A DNA stretch of 64,000 nucleotides from the NCBI GenBank assembly GCA_951812825.1, contig OX638324.1, forward strand, positions 1,797,141-1,861,140, in the 5' to 3' direction. Positions 7,787 to 18,385 of the stretch are shown here, one piece after another (within the stretch, counting starts at the first letter, position 1; every line of letters starts with the position of its first letter). The notes below the pieces were generated by a model. The model was not told where the DNA came from. It saw only the letters and a list, made by a program, of their open reading frames with translations, and did no database searches. Source of the DNA: an uncultured Dehalococcoidia bacterium. Its GTDB lineage: Bacteria > Chloroflexota > Dehalococcoidia > Lucifugimonadales > GCA-2712585. The translations under genes and the position numbers were made by a program.

Positions 7787-9063
7787 AGCTCAATGACGTC
7801 GTTCTTCAAAACGTGCTGCGTAAGGGCGTGGTGGAGATAATAGTGGAGGAGGAGTTTGTTAATCTCCTTCAGGAAGGTCAACCCCTCCGTTTGAAAATGG
7901 GCTTCGACCCCAGCAGGCCGGACATCCATCTCGGCCACGTCATCGGCCTCCGCAAGCTGCGCCAGCTTCAGGAGCTTGGCCACAAAGTCGTTCTCATCGT
8001 GGGGGACTGGACGGCTCAGATCGGCGACCCCAGCGGCGAGTCCGCCACCCGGCCCATGCTTACCCACGAACAGGTCATGGCCAACGCCCAGTCCTACCTT
8101 GACCAGTTCTTCAGAGTGGTGGACAAGGACCGGACGGAAACTGTCCTCCAGAGCGAATGGTTCGGCAAGTTCACCCTCGCCACCGTTCTGGACCTCACCC
8201 GCCGTTTCACCCTAGCCCAATTCCTGGAGCGCGACGACTTCGCCCGCCGCTACAAAGCCAACCGCCCCATTGCCATCACGGAATTCCTCTATCCCCTCCT
8301 CCAGGCCTACGACTCCGTCGCCATAAAGTCCGACGTTGAATTCGGCGGCACGGACCAGAAGTTCAACCTGCTGGTGGGTCGCCAGCTTCAGTCTATGATG
8401 GGCCAGAAGCCCCAGCAGTGCTTTATCATGCCCCTTCTGGTGGGCACCGACGGCGTACAGAAGATGAGCAAGAGCCTTGATAACTACATTGGCGTGGATG
8501 AGCCTCCCCAGGAAATGTTCGGCAAGCTCATGTCCGTCTCCGACACCCTGATGCTGGACTATTTCGATTATCTGACGGACGTTACAGCAGAGGAAGTTGA
8601 AGAGATGCGAAGGGCGCTGGACGCCGATTCTGCTAACCCCATGGACCTGAAGAAGAAACTGGCCGCCGATATAACGCGTCAGTTCTACCCCCAACAGGAC
8701 GTTCTGGAAGCGCGCGCCCACTTCGAACGGACGGTGCAGCGTCGGCAGCTTCCCGAGGACATCCCCCAGGTTGGGTTCAAAATATCTCCCTCTACCGTGA
8801 GTATTTCCCCCGACGACGCAGACGTTGGAACCAGGCAGATAAACTCCTCCGAGCAACGAGACCGGGTTTCCATCGCTGATCTCATCTGGGCCTCAGGACT
8901 CGCGAAGTCCAAAGGCGAAGCCAAGCGCCTTCTCGCCCAGTCCGCGGTGGAAGTGGACCAGGTACGCCACTGCGAACCCTGGATTCAACTGCGTGACGGT
9001 GTCGTAATCCGGGTCGGACGCCGCCGCTTCGCCCGCCTCGCAAATCTGGACCAGTCCCCATGA
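7783..9063 (+). CDS. tyrS: Tyrosyl-tRNA synthetase
   Basis: 426 residues. Class I aminoacyl-tRNA synthetase charging tRNA-Tyr. The HIGH-type motif is HLGH at residues 49-52 (FDPSRPDIHLGHVIGL), and the KMSKS motif is intact in VQKMSKSLDNYIG. A C-terminal S4 RNA-binding domain is present (ADLIWASGLAKSKGEAKRLL). The GFDPSRPDIHLGH form marks the TyrZ-like subfamily rather than the E. coli-like GFDPTADSLHLGH. It is translationally coupled to ribF. Confidence 0.95.
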   Translation: MKLNDVVLQNVLRKGVVEIIVEEEFVNLLQEGQPLRLKMGFDPSRPDIHLGHVIGLRKLRQLQELGHKVVLIVGDWTAQIGDPSGESATRPMLTHEQVMANAQSYLDQFFRVVDKDRTETVLQSEWFGKFTLATVLDLTRRFTLAQFLERDDFARRYKANRPIAITEFLYPLLQAYDSVAIKSDVEFGGTDQKFNLLVGRQLQSMMGQKPQQCFIMPLLVGTDGVQKMSKSLDNYIGVDEPPQEMFGKLMSVSDTLMLDYFDYLTDVTAEEVEEMRRALDADSANPMDLKKKLAADITRQFYPQQDVLEARAHFERTVQRRQLPEDIPQVGFKISPSTVSISPDDADVGTRQINSSEQRDRVSIADLIWASGLAKSKGEAKRLLAQSAVEVDQVRHCEPWIQLRDGVVIRVGRRRFARLANLDQSP

Positions 9064-9107
9064 CACCCATGACGATTCATCTCCCCCCTTCCACCCCTCG
9101 CCCCCAA

Positions 9108-9144
9108 ATGTCATTCTGAGGAGGCCCCGCGACGAAGAATCTCA
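9108..9144. repeat. Dispersed repeat (TGTCATTCTGA..GAAGAATCTC type)
   Basis: TGTCATTCTGAGGAGGCC followed by GACGAAGAATCTCACC in the 118-base gap between tyrS and the aminotransferase gene. Confidence 0.65.
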
Positions 9145-9181
9145 CCCTCGTAGCAGAACCCCCCACAAAAAAGGAGGCCAC

Positions 9182-10285
9182 GTGAACATCCCCAAGCAGA
9201 ACCTCAGAATTCCGGGCCCAACTCCCTGCCCCGAAGAAATCATGGAACTCATGAGCCGCCCCATGATCAACCACCGTGGGCCGGAGTTCAAGGAGCTTCT
9301 GTTCAGCGTCACCGAAAGGCTCAAGCAAGTCTTTCAGACCGGCAACGATCTCTACATCCTCACCGCCTCTGGCACCGGCGCTCTGGAAGCCTCCCTCGTC
9401 AACACCCTTTCCCCCGGCGACGAAGTCATCGCCGCCGTCACCGGCTCCTTCGGCAGCCGCTACGCCGACATGGCCGAAGCCGTGGGCGCTTCCGTAACCC
9501 GCCTCGATTTCGAGTGGGGTACCGACGTGGACCTAGAAACCCTCCGACAGGCCCTCCAGGTTCAGCCGGACGTCAAAGCAGTCCTCGTCACCCACAATGA
9601 GACCTCCACCGGAGTCGTCAATGACCTGGAAGCCATAGCTGCTATGGTCAAGGGAGAGTTCGACAAACTTCTGCTCGTAGACGCCATCAGCAGCCTCGGC
9701 TGCGTGCCCCTCCCCGTAGACCGGTGGTGCTGCGACGTCGTCGCCACCGCCTCCCAGAAGGGCTTCCTCACACCCCCCGGCCTCTCCTTCATCAGCTTCG
9801 GCCCGGAGGCTTGGAAGGCCCGCAAGAGCGCAACGGCTACCAGCTTCTACTTCGACCTTGAAGCCGCCCAGTCTTATCTCGAGAAGGGTCAGACCCCCTT
9901 CACCCCCAATCTCTCCCTCTTCTACGCCCTCGACCGGTCCCTGGACGTTCTGCTGGGTGAAGGATTGGAGGAGACCTACACCCGCCACGCCTACTTCGCC
10001 GACATGACCCGTCGTGGCGTTAAGGCCCTGGGCTTGGAACTCCTCCCCCGGGACCATTGCGCCTCCAACACCATCACCGCCGTCCGCGTACCCGAAAGCA
10101 TCGATGCGAAGGCGTTGGTGAACACCCTGCACCTGGAGCACAACGTGGTGGTTGCAGGCGGTCTGGGTCAGTTGGAAGGGAAAATAATCCGCATCGGGCA
10201 TCTGGGCGCCGTGGCAGAGTCCGATATCATCGACTGTCTGGAAGCCCTGGGCAAGACCCTTCAGGCAATGGGTTTTAGGGCTTAA
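9182..10285 (+). CDS. Class V aminotransferase (serine/alanine-glyoxylate type)
   Basis: 367 residues from GTG, with AAGGAGG upstream. A PLP-dependent transaminase of the serine-pyruvate/alanine-glyoxylate family. The N terminus IPGPTPCPEEIMELM and the INHRGPEF segment are characteristic. The PLP-binding lysine is in VATASQKGFLTPPGLSF. The family supplies glycine/serine by transamination; the exact donor and acceptor cannot be read. No phosphoglycerate dehydrogenase gene follows. Confidence 0.88.
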   Translation: MNIPKQNLRIPGPTPCPEEIMELMSRPMINHRGPEFKELLFSVTERLKQVFQTGNDLYILTASGTGALEASLVNTLSPGDEVIAAVTGSFGSRYADMAEAVGASVTRLDFEWGTDVDLETLRQALQVQPDVKAVLVTHNETSTGVVNDLEAIAAMVKGEFDKLLLVDAISSLGCVPLPVDRWCCDVVATASQKGFLTPPGLSFISFGPEAWKARKSATATSFYFDLEAAQSYLEKGQTPFTPNLSLFYALDRSLDVLLGEGLEETYTRHAYFADMTRRGVKALGLELLPRDHCASNTITAVRVPESIDAKALVNTLHLEHNVVVAGGLGQLEGKIIRIGHLGAVAESDIIDCLEALGKTLQAMGFRA

Positions 10286-10377
10286 GCCAAGCATTTTCCA
10301 CATTCGGCGCCCGATACCCACGCCTAAATCGCCCTAATTCGTCACGCCGATTCTAAGAAATTCTCTGCAGACTCCCC

Positions 10378-10383
10378 TATAAT
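10378..10383 (+). promoter_or_regulatory. Putative -10 box for the coiled-coil gene
   Basis: A perfect TATAAT lies 92 bases before the preferred GTG start, with no recognisable -35 at the usual distance. Confidence 0.3.
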
Positions 10384-10475
10384 TCACTCAACATAATAGA
10401 GACTTTGGGTTCCTGGATAGGATCGGATGGAGTTCCATGCTCCAAGGCCACGGAAACCGGAAGGAGGCGCCTGCC

Positions 10476-10919
10476 GTGACACAGATGAACCGGGCCATGG
10501 CAGCCTTGAAACTCAGCTTGGCGGAGATGCGTGCCCGCAATGACCAGCTGAAGGCCCTGATCCGCCAGTTCGAGACCCAGCTTAAGCGCATCCCACGTCA
10601 GGCCATGTACGGTCGCGCCCCCCTTAACCTTGCCCTGGGCTCCATGGCCGAAATCGAGGAGCGTCTCCTCCACTCCCAAACTCAGCGTCGTCACCTTCTC
10701 ACCATCATGGAGCAAGCCAGGCTGGAGCTTGAGGCCCTCGTTCTCGTCCAGCGCGTAGAGTCGGCCAGGGAACAGCTCGTCCAGCTTAGGAAGCAGCTTA
10801 TCGACGACACCAATGAGGATGCCCAAAGCGAGATAATCCGGTTGGAGACTTACATAGCCCAATACAGCAAGCAGGCCGAGCGGGCCATTACCAACGGCTT
10901 AACTCAACGGGCAACCTGA
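10476..10919 (+). CDS. Conserved-looking hypothetical coiled-coil protein
   Basis: 147 residues from GTG at 10476, chosen because AAGGAGG (10461-10467) ends 8 bases before it. An in-frame ATG at 10437 has no such site. The protein is almost wholly charged helix with no membrane segment: heptad-like leucines run through residues 8-35 and 55-125. A Pro/Gly-containing break (IPRQAMYGRAPLNL) separates two coiled coils, suggesting a hairpin. I do not recognise the family. It lies between a metabolic gene and ligA with no clear operon partner. Confidence 0.65.
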   Translation: MTQMNRAMAALKLSLAEMRARNDQLKALIRQFETQLKRIPRQAMYGRAPLNLALGSMAEIEERLLHSQTQRRHLLTIMEQARLELEALVLVQRVESAREQLVQLRKQLIDDTNEDAQSEIIRLETYIAQYSKQAERAITNGLTQRAT

Positions 10920-13070
<2,151 letters not shown>

Positions 13071-13074
13071 GCTC

Positions 13075-13833
13075 ATGTCTCAATCCGATCGCAATTGTGA
13101 AGAGCCAATCCCCGCCCCCAACGACAACACCGACGCCCAACCTACAGACGATCCCACCCCAACCGCCATTCCCGCCTGCGCGGGAATCCATCCTGCCCCG
13201 CCGGTAGAATCCCCACGGCACAAAATTATCGTCGGCCTCGGCAACCCCGGCCCCCGCTATGCCGGTACTCGCCACAACGTGGGCTTCCTCTGCATCGACC
13301 GTCTGGCAGAACGATGGAGCGTGGCTTTGTCGGACCGTCGTCAACACGCCGTTCTGGGGCAGGAAGAAGTGGCTGGCACACCGGTGGTTCTGGCCAAGCC
13401 ACGCACCTTCATGAACAACAGCGGGGAAGCCGTCCGCTACCTGCTGGCCCGCTTTCGCGCTCAACCATCCGACCTGGTGATAATCTACGACGAGATGGAC
13501 CTGCCGCTGGGGACCATCCGGCTTAGACCACGTGGCGGCGCCGCCGGACACCAGGGCATGGCTTCCATAATCAACGTCTTAGGCGTCAACAAGTTCCCCC
13601 GAGTGCGCGTGGGAATCGACAAACCTGAAAGCGCCGACGATTGGATTCGCTACGTCCTCGAACCCTTTCGAGAGGAAGAATTGACCGTCGTGCGCGATGT
13701 TGTGGAACGAGTTGCCGCCGCTCTTGACTCTCTTTTGGAGGAAGGCATGGATAGAGCCATGAACCGCTTCAACACCATCCCTTCGTCCCCTCCCCCGGAG
13801 CCGGTTGCGGAGCCAACCGACGAGAGTCCCTGA
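13075..13833 (+). CDS. pth: Peptidyl-tRNA hydrolase with a repeat-derived N-terminal extension
   Basis: 252 residues from ATG at 13075, four bases after the ligA stop. Pth releases tRNA from stalled peptidyl-tRNA. The core starts near residue 49: IIVGLGNPGPRYAGTRHNVG carries the catalytic Asn and His, FMNNSGEAV and VIIYDEMDLPLG carry substrate residues, and GAAGHQGMASI follows. The family is about 190 residues. Here about 48 extra Pro/Asp-rich residues precede the core, and 13168-13187 within them is a copy of the genome's palindromic repeat, encoding IPACAGI. No alternative start lies nearer the core. A Pro-rich C-terminal tail is also extra. Confidence 0.9.
   Translation: MSQSDRNCEEPIPAPNDNTDAQPTDDPTPTAIPACAGIHPAPPVESPRHKIIVGLGNPGPRYAGTRHNVGFLCIDRLAERWSVALSDRRQHAVLGQEEVAGTPVVLAKPRTFMNNSGEAVRYLLARFRAQPSDLVIIYDEMDLPLGTIRLRPRGGAAGHQGMASIINVLGVNKFPRVRVGIDKPESADDWIRYVLEPFREEELTVVRDVVERVAAALDSLLEEGMDRAMNRFNTIPSSPPPEPVAEPTDESP
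13168..13187. repeat. Palindromic repeat copy inside the pth coding sequence
   Basis: ATTCCCGC-CTGC-GCGGGAAT followed by CCATCC. This is the same arm as in the intergenic copies near 35577, 47595 and 49845, but here it is translated in frame. Confidence 0.7.
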
Positions 13834-13877
13834 ACACCCACTTGCCTCACCCGTCCCATCGGGAGCACCGCCGCTTC

Positions 13878-13906
13878 TTGTGACACCCAACGCCCTTTGC
13901 TAGACT
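13878..13906 (+). promoter_or_regulatory. Predicted promoter of gatCA
   Basis: TTGTGA (13878-13883), 17 bases, TAGACT (13901-13906) with an extended TGC before it. It lies 42 bases upstream of the gatC start. Confidence 0.5.
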
Positions 13907-13948
13907 AATCTGCGCTTTGTCGACTAACACTAGGCTGAGGAAACCCCA

Positions 13949-14239
13949 ATGGCCCTGACCAAAAAGGAAGTGCTGCACATGGCCGCGCTCTGCCGCATCG
14001 CCCTTTCCCCCGATGAGGTTGAATACCTGCGTGGGCAGCTTTCCGATATCCTGGAACACGTGAGGGCTCTTCAGGAGGTCGACACGGAAGGAGTGCCGCC
14101 CACCAGCCACTCGGCGGGTCTGACCTCCATCATGCGGGATGACCGCGTGTCTGATGGCTTGGAACCTGAGTCCACCCTCGCCAACGCTCCCTTCAGAGAA
14201 AAAGAATTCTTTCGCGTCAACGCAGTGTTGGAGGAGTAG
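13949..14239 (+). CDS. gatC: Asp/Glu-tRNA(Asn/Gln) amidotransferase subunit C
   Basis: 96 residues, the usual size. GatC stabilises the GatA-GatB complex that converts mischarged Glu-tRNA-Gln or Asp-tRNA-Asn. The family pattern is present: HMAALCRIALSPDEVEYLRG, then the segment DILEHVRALQEVDTEGVPPT, and the C-terminal REKEFFRVNAVLEE. It directly precedes gatA with a gap of three bases. gatB is not in the window. Confidence 0.93.
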   Translation: MALTKKEVLHMAALCRIALSPDEVEYLRGQLSDILEHVRALQEVDTEGVPPTSHSAGLTSIMRDDRVSDGLEPESTLANAPFREKEFFRVNAVLEE

Positions 14240-14242
14240 TCC

Positions 14243-15700
14243 TTGCCTGCCCTCTATAACCTGACGCTCCAGGAGGTCCACAACCTGCTCCGCAACCGTG
14301 ATGCAAGCTCCGTGGAGATTACTCAAGCCTGTCTGGATCGCATCAGTCAGGTCGAATCTAAAATAAACGCTTTTGTCACGGTCACCGGAGAGTTGGCCTT
14401 GCAGCAAGCCCGTCAGGTCGACGATAACCGGAGCTATGACCAGGGTTCGGCCCTTGCCGGAATCCCCTTCCAGTCCAAAGACGTCATCTGCACCCGGGGA
14501 ATTCGCACAACCTGCTCATCCCGCATGCTGGAGAACTTCTTTCCGCCCTACGACGCCACCGTTATGGAGAAGATCTATGCCAACCACGGCGTACTGCTGG
14601 GTAAGGGCAACATGGATGAATTCGCCATGGGTTCCTCCACGGAACACTCTGCCTTCTATCCCACCAGGAATCCTTGGGACACCTCAAGAGTGCCCGGGGG
14701 CAGCAGCGGTGGAAGCGCCGCGGCAGTGGCGGCCGATGAGGTCTACTACGCCCTTGGCTCCGATACGGGCGGCAGCATCCGCCAGCCGGCCTCCTTATGC
14801 GGCATCGTCGCCCTGAAGCCCACCTACGGCCTGGTCAGCCGCTACGGACTTATAGCCTTCGCATCCTCCCTGGACCAGATTGGCCCCATGACTAAGAGCG
14901 TAGCCGACGCTGCCTTGGTTCTGAACGCCGTGGCCGGCTACGACCCCAGGGACTCTACCTCCATAAACACACCCATCCCGGATTATTCAAAATTCCTGAC
15001 CGGCGAGGCGAATGGCATGCGTGTGGGGGTGCCCAAAGAATTCTTTGGAGAAGGTACTCAGCCGGGGGTATTGGAGGCCGTGAACACTGCCTTGAATGTT
15101 CTCGAAGGATTGGGCGTGTCCGTGGAGGAGACCACCCTCCCCAGTACCAGGTACGCCACCGCCTGTTACCACATCATCGCGCCCTCCGAATGCTCGGCAA
15201 ATCTAGCCCGCTACGACGGCGTGAAATTCGGCCACTCCAACAGTGAGGCGGCCAGTATCTGGGATGCCATGGAAATGACCCGTCAAGAGGGTTTCGGGCC
15301 GGAGGTCAAGCGCCGGATCATGCTCGGCGCGTACGCCCTTTCTTCAGGCTACTACGACGCTTATTATCTGAAGGCTCAGAAGGTCCGAACTCTCATATCC
15401 CGGGAACTGGACGAGGCCTTTCAAAAGTACGACGTCCTGGTAACCCCCTCGTCTCCTACCGTAGCCTTCGGTCTGGGCGAGAAGACAGCCAATCCGCTTG
15501 AGATGTACCTGAGCGACATTTGCAACATTTCGGCCAATATGGCTGGAACTCCCGCCATCTCTGTCCCCTGCGGTTTTTCCGATGGTCTGCCGGTAGGGAT
15601 GCAATTGATGGGACCGGCCCTCTCCGAGCCGGCCCTCATCCGACTGGGCTATGCCTACGAGCAGTCGTGTCGCTGGCGACTAAGCCGGCCCCACATTTAA
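14243..15700 (+). CDS. gatA: Glu-tRNA(Gln)/Asp-tRNA(Asn) amidotransferase subunit A
   Basis: 485 residues from a TTG start with GGAGGAG (14230-14236) just upstream in the end of gatC. It is the glutamine-hydrolysing amidase subunit. The catalytic Ser-cisSer-Lys triad is visible: the lysine in GIPFQSKDVIC, GGSSGGSAAAVAA, and GSDTGGSIRQPASLCG. Further family segments are KPTYGLVSRYGLIAFASSLD and, near the end, ISVPCGFSDGLPVGMQLMG. Length is normal. It differs from the two stand-alone amidases at 56919 and 59091 in being coupled to gatC. Confidence 0.95.
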   Translation: MPALYNLTLQEVHNLLRNRDASSVEITQACLDRISQVESKINAFVTVTGELALQQARQVDDNRSYDQGSALAGIPFQSKDVICTRGIRTTCSSRMLENFFPPYDATVMEKIYANHGVLLGKGNMDEFAMGSSTEHSAFYPTRNPWDTSRVPGGSSGGSAAAVAADEVYYALGSDTGGSIRQPASLCGIVALKPTYGLVSRYGLIAFASSLDQIGPMTKSVADAALVLNAVAGYDPRDSTSINTPIPDYSKFLTGEANGMRVGVPKEFFGEGTQPGVLEAVNTALNVLEGLGVSVEETTLPSTRYATACYHIIAPSECSANLARYDGVKFGHSNSEAASIWDAMEMTRQEGFGPEVKRRIMLGAYALSSGYYDAYYLKAQKVRTLISRELDEAFQKYDVLVTPSSPTVAFGLGEKTANPLEMYLSDICNISANMAGTPAISVPCGFSDGLPVGMQLMGPALSEPALIRLGYAYEQSCRWRLSRPHI

Positions 15701-15820
15701 CCTCAGCGCCCCATAATGTGTCCGCCCGAATCCAGCCAAGAGTCATGCAATCTTTCAGCAAACAATCTGTTTGGGAAGCTGTGGCGTAACTGAATAGAGT
15801 TGGCGCGGTTTGTTTAGGAT

Positions 15821-15849
15821 TTGACAAAGGGGGCGATTTATAGTATTTC
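15821..15849 (+). promoter_or_regulatory. Predicted promoter of the oligopeptide ABC transporter operon
   Basis: A consensus TTGACA (15821-15826). Exactly 17 bases on is TATTTC (15844-15849), a weak -10; TAGTAT at 15841 is a closer match but only 14 bases away. The leader would be about 145 bases. Confidence 0.45.
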
Positions 15850-15911
15850 TACCCTTTGGGCGGTGTACCCTACTCCCCTAACGCCCACTTTATTCGTTAA
15901 GGCAAACTCGT

Positions 15912-15930
15912 CGAGCGATTATTTCGCTCG
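15912..15930 (+). promoter_or_regulatory. Leader hairpin upstream of the permease gene
   Basis: CGAGCGA and TCGCTCG form a perfect 7-base stem with a 5-base TTATT loop. No T-run follows, so it is not an intrinsic terminator. It sits 69 bases before the first permease gene, in the probable 5' leader. Confidence 0.4.
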
Positions 15931-15998
15931 GGATTTCGGCCCAGGCAGGATTCCCTGAATCGAAATCTGCACTTTAGAACCTAAGAGAGGCATGCGAA

Positions 15999-16916
15999 AT
16001 GCAGAGATATCTTATCTTTAGGGTTGGCCAATCAATAGTGGCGCTCATCGGCGTCTCGATGCTGGTCTTCTTCCTCACCCGTCTCAGTGGCAACGTGCTC
16101 GACCTCATGTTGCCCATTGAAGCAACGCCTGAGGACTTCGAGAGGGTTGAAAAGGCATGGGGCCTGGACAAACCCATGGTAGTCCAGTACCTCATCTACG
16201 CCAAGAACGTGCTGCAAGGTGACTGGGGCGAATCTTGGAAATGGGGCAGCGGCGCCCTTGATATCGTCCTTGAAAAGTTCCCCGCCACGGTACAGCTTGC
16301 GGCCTTTACCTTGGCAATAAGTACCGCCCTCGGACTATCTATCGGTATGCTTGTGGCTACCAAGAAGGACACCCCCTTCGACTACGGAGGGAAGATAATC
16401 GCCCTCCTTGGGCAATCCCTCCCCAGCTTCTGGCTGGGCATCGTGCTAATGTGGGTGTTCGCCGTCCTGCTTGGCTGGCTGCCCACCTCTGGCAGAGGGG
16501 GTATCACCCACATGATCATGCCCGCCATTACCCTGGGCTGGTTCAACGTGGCGGCGCTGATGCGTCTGACCCGCTCGGCCATGCTTGAGGTGCTGGACAG
16601 CGAGTACGTGAAGCTGGCTCGCATCAAGGGCTTGCCTGAGTGGAAGGTCATCTGGAAGCACTGTCTGCGGAACGCGGCCATCGCACCCCTGACCTACTTC
16701 GGCCTCGTGGCCGGATTCCTGCTGACGGGTTCCGTGGTGACGGAGACGGTGTTTGCGTGGCCCGGGACCGGTCTGCTGGCGGTGGAAGCGGTGCAGGCCA
16801 GAGACTACCAGGTGGTGCAGGCGGTGGTGCTGTTCATGGCTAGTATCTTCATCGCGTCCAACCTGGTCGTAGACATCCTCTACGCCTACCTGGATCCCCG
16901 CATCCGCTACAACTAG
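15999..16916 (+). CDS. ABC transporter permease, DppB/OppB type
   Basis: 305 residues. Inner-membrane permease of a peptide/nickel-type ABC importer. The first membrane segment is at the N terminus (RVGQSIVALIGVSMLVFFLT). The large extracellular loop, four to five further hydrophobic segments, and the EAA loop for ATPase contact (YVKLARIKGLPEWKVIWKHC) follow in usual order. AGAGAGG lies upstream. It is the first gene of a four-gene operon with the second permease and two ATPases. A substrate-binding gene, normally first, is missing, so the substrate cannot be predicted beyond the family. Confidence 0.9.
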   Translation: MQRYLIFRVGQSIVALIGVSMLVFFLTRLSGNVLDLMLPIEATPEDFERVEKAWGLDKPMVVQYLIYAKNVLQGDWGESWKWGSGALDIVLEKFPATVQLAAFTLAISTALGLSIGMLVATKKDTPFDYGGKIIALLGQSLPSFWLGIVLMWVFAVLLGWLPTSGRGGITHMIMPAITLGWFNVAALMRLTRSAMLEVLDSEYVKLARIKGLPEWKVIWKHCLRNAAIAPLTYFGLVAGFLLTGSVVTETVFAWPGTGLLAVEAVQARDYQVVQAVVLFMASIFIASNLVVDILYAYLDPRIRYN

Positions 16917-16938
16917 AAGCCTCGGAGAATAGAAGAAA

Positions 16939-18384
16939 ATGGCAATTTCAATACCTAAGGCAAGATCTTGGTACTCGCCCCCCAGGCTGGTCAAGACCTT
17001 ACAGGATGCCAGGAGGCTGCCCCTGGTTCCCATCTTCATAATTGTCTTTGTACTGGTGCTCCCCGCGCTTTTCGCCAACGTCTGGAGCAACGCTTGGGGT
17101 TATGACCCGGAGGTGGGAACTCTGCAAGATAGGCTTGTGCCCCCTGCCTGGATTAAGGCAAAGATACAATCCTTGAGAGGCGGAGTTGACCTGAACGCGG
17201 TTGAAGTCTACAAGAATGGCGAGCTTGTTGAAGGGGCCACCCTTACCCGTCAGGGTACGCCGGTGGCCAATGGCGAACCCGTTGTAGGCATCATTCAATA
17301 CAGAAGCGACGGCGACGTAATCAAGCTGGGCCGTTCGCTGGTGTATCCGGGTGGCGTGGAAACGGCAGACCCGAAGGACATGTCAAAACTGGCTAGCGGG
17401 TTGGTGGTGGTAAAGAATCCCGTTACCTTTGACAGTGGTGGCCTTTTCGTAGCCGGTGAAGAGGTTCAAAGCGGAGTCGCCTTCATGGGCACCGATAACG
17501 GTGGTGAAGTAACCTTCACTCCCTTGGGCGCCACCATCCAGGGCCGCCAGGCCAAAGATGCAATAGAGGTCAAAGACGCCGGTGGGAACATCGTGGAACC
17601 CATGGTTGGCGTCGCCACAATGCAGGACATCCGCATTGACGGCACTGAAGACGCAATTCTGGCCCAGCCCAACCAGGTTCGCCAGCTGACCCCCGATGGC
17701 TCCAGCAAGTACTGGCTGGGTACGGACAAGCTTGGCCGGGACCTGGTAACCCGCATGATTCACGGCGCGAGGATTTCACTCTCCGTTTCACTGATAGCCA
17801 TCATCTTCGCCGGGATAGTTGGAACAACTCTGGGCCTGCTTGCCGGCTATGTGGGCGGATGGGTGGATGCTATAATCATGCGCTTGGTGGACATCAAGCT
17901 GGCCATTCCTTCCATTCTGCTGGCCCTTGTCTTCGTAGCAGTCGTGGGGCCCAGCTTCCAGACGGTGGTGACAGTCATCGCCCTTGTGTACTGGGCGCTC
18001 TACGCCCGCCAGGCTCGGGGTGAGACCCTCAGTGTGAAGAACCAGGACTTCATCCAGAGGGCCAAAGTCGCGGGGGCGTCCCACTTTAGGATCATCTTCA
18101 TGCACATCTTCCCCAACGTGCTCAACACCCTGGTCATCGTGGCCACCCTGCAGTTGGGCACGGCCATCCTCTTCGAAGCATCCCTCAGCTTCCTCGGCGC
18201 CGGCATCCCCAGGCCTACACCCGCCTGGGGCGTCATGGTTGCCGACGGTCGCGAGCTCATTGTGGCCAACTGGTGGGTCTCCTTCTTCCCAGGTCTTTGT
18301 ATCCTCGTGGCCGTCCTTTCCCTGAACTTGCTCGGTGACTGGACCCGTGACAAGTTGGATCCCAAGACTAGGCAGGTGACATAA
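16939..18384 (+). CDS. ABC transporter permease, DppC/OppC type, with a large inserted external domain
   Basis: 481 residues against about 300 for the family. The N-terminal OppC segment with TM1 (about 29-48) leads to DRLVPPAW at residue 64-71. The standard KYWLGTDKLGRDLVTRMIHG signature appears only near 257. Between them about 185 residues form a beta-rich, hydrophilic insert with short repeats of turn-forming Gly/Asp, predicted to lie outside the membrane. The remaining permease domain is normal, with membrane segments and the EAA loop DFIQRAKVAGASHFRIIFMH. The insert reads in frame without stops, so it is a real domain rather than an assembly join. Confidence 0.9.
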   Translation: MAISIPKARSWYSPPRLVKTLQDARRLPLVPIFIIVFVLVLPALFANVWSNAWGYDPEVGTLQDRLVPPAWIKAKIQSLRGGVDLNAVEVYKNGELVEGATLTRQGTPVANGEPVVGIIQYRSDGDVIKLGRSLVYPGGVETADPKDMSKLASGLVVVKNPVTFDSGGLFVAGEEVQSGVAFMGTDNGGEVTFTPLGATIQGRQAKDAIEVKDAGGNIVEPMVGVATMQDIRIDGTEDAILAQPNQVRQLTPDGSSKYWLGTDKLGRDLVTRMIHGARISLSVSLIAIIFAGIVGTTLGLLAGYVGGWVDAIIMRLVDIKLAIPSILLALVFVAVVGPSFQTVVTVIALVYWALYARQARGETLSVKNQDFIQRAKVAGASHFRIIFMHIFPNVLNTLVIVATLQLGTAILFEASLSFLGAGIPRPTPAWGVMVADGRELIVANWWVSFFPGLCILVAVLSLNLLGDWTRDKLDPKTRQVT

Positions 18385-18385
18385 A

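Larger units (their letters stand above)
15701..15998. other. 298-base intergenic region before the opp operon
   Basis: No convincing ORF. It holds a TTGACA promoter candidate (15821) and a hairpin (15912-15930). The first 100 bases show nothing I can name, and no clear terminator follows gatA. Confidence 0.6.
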
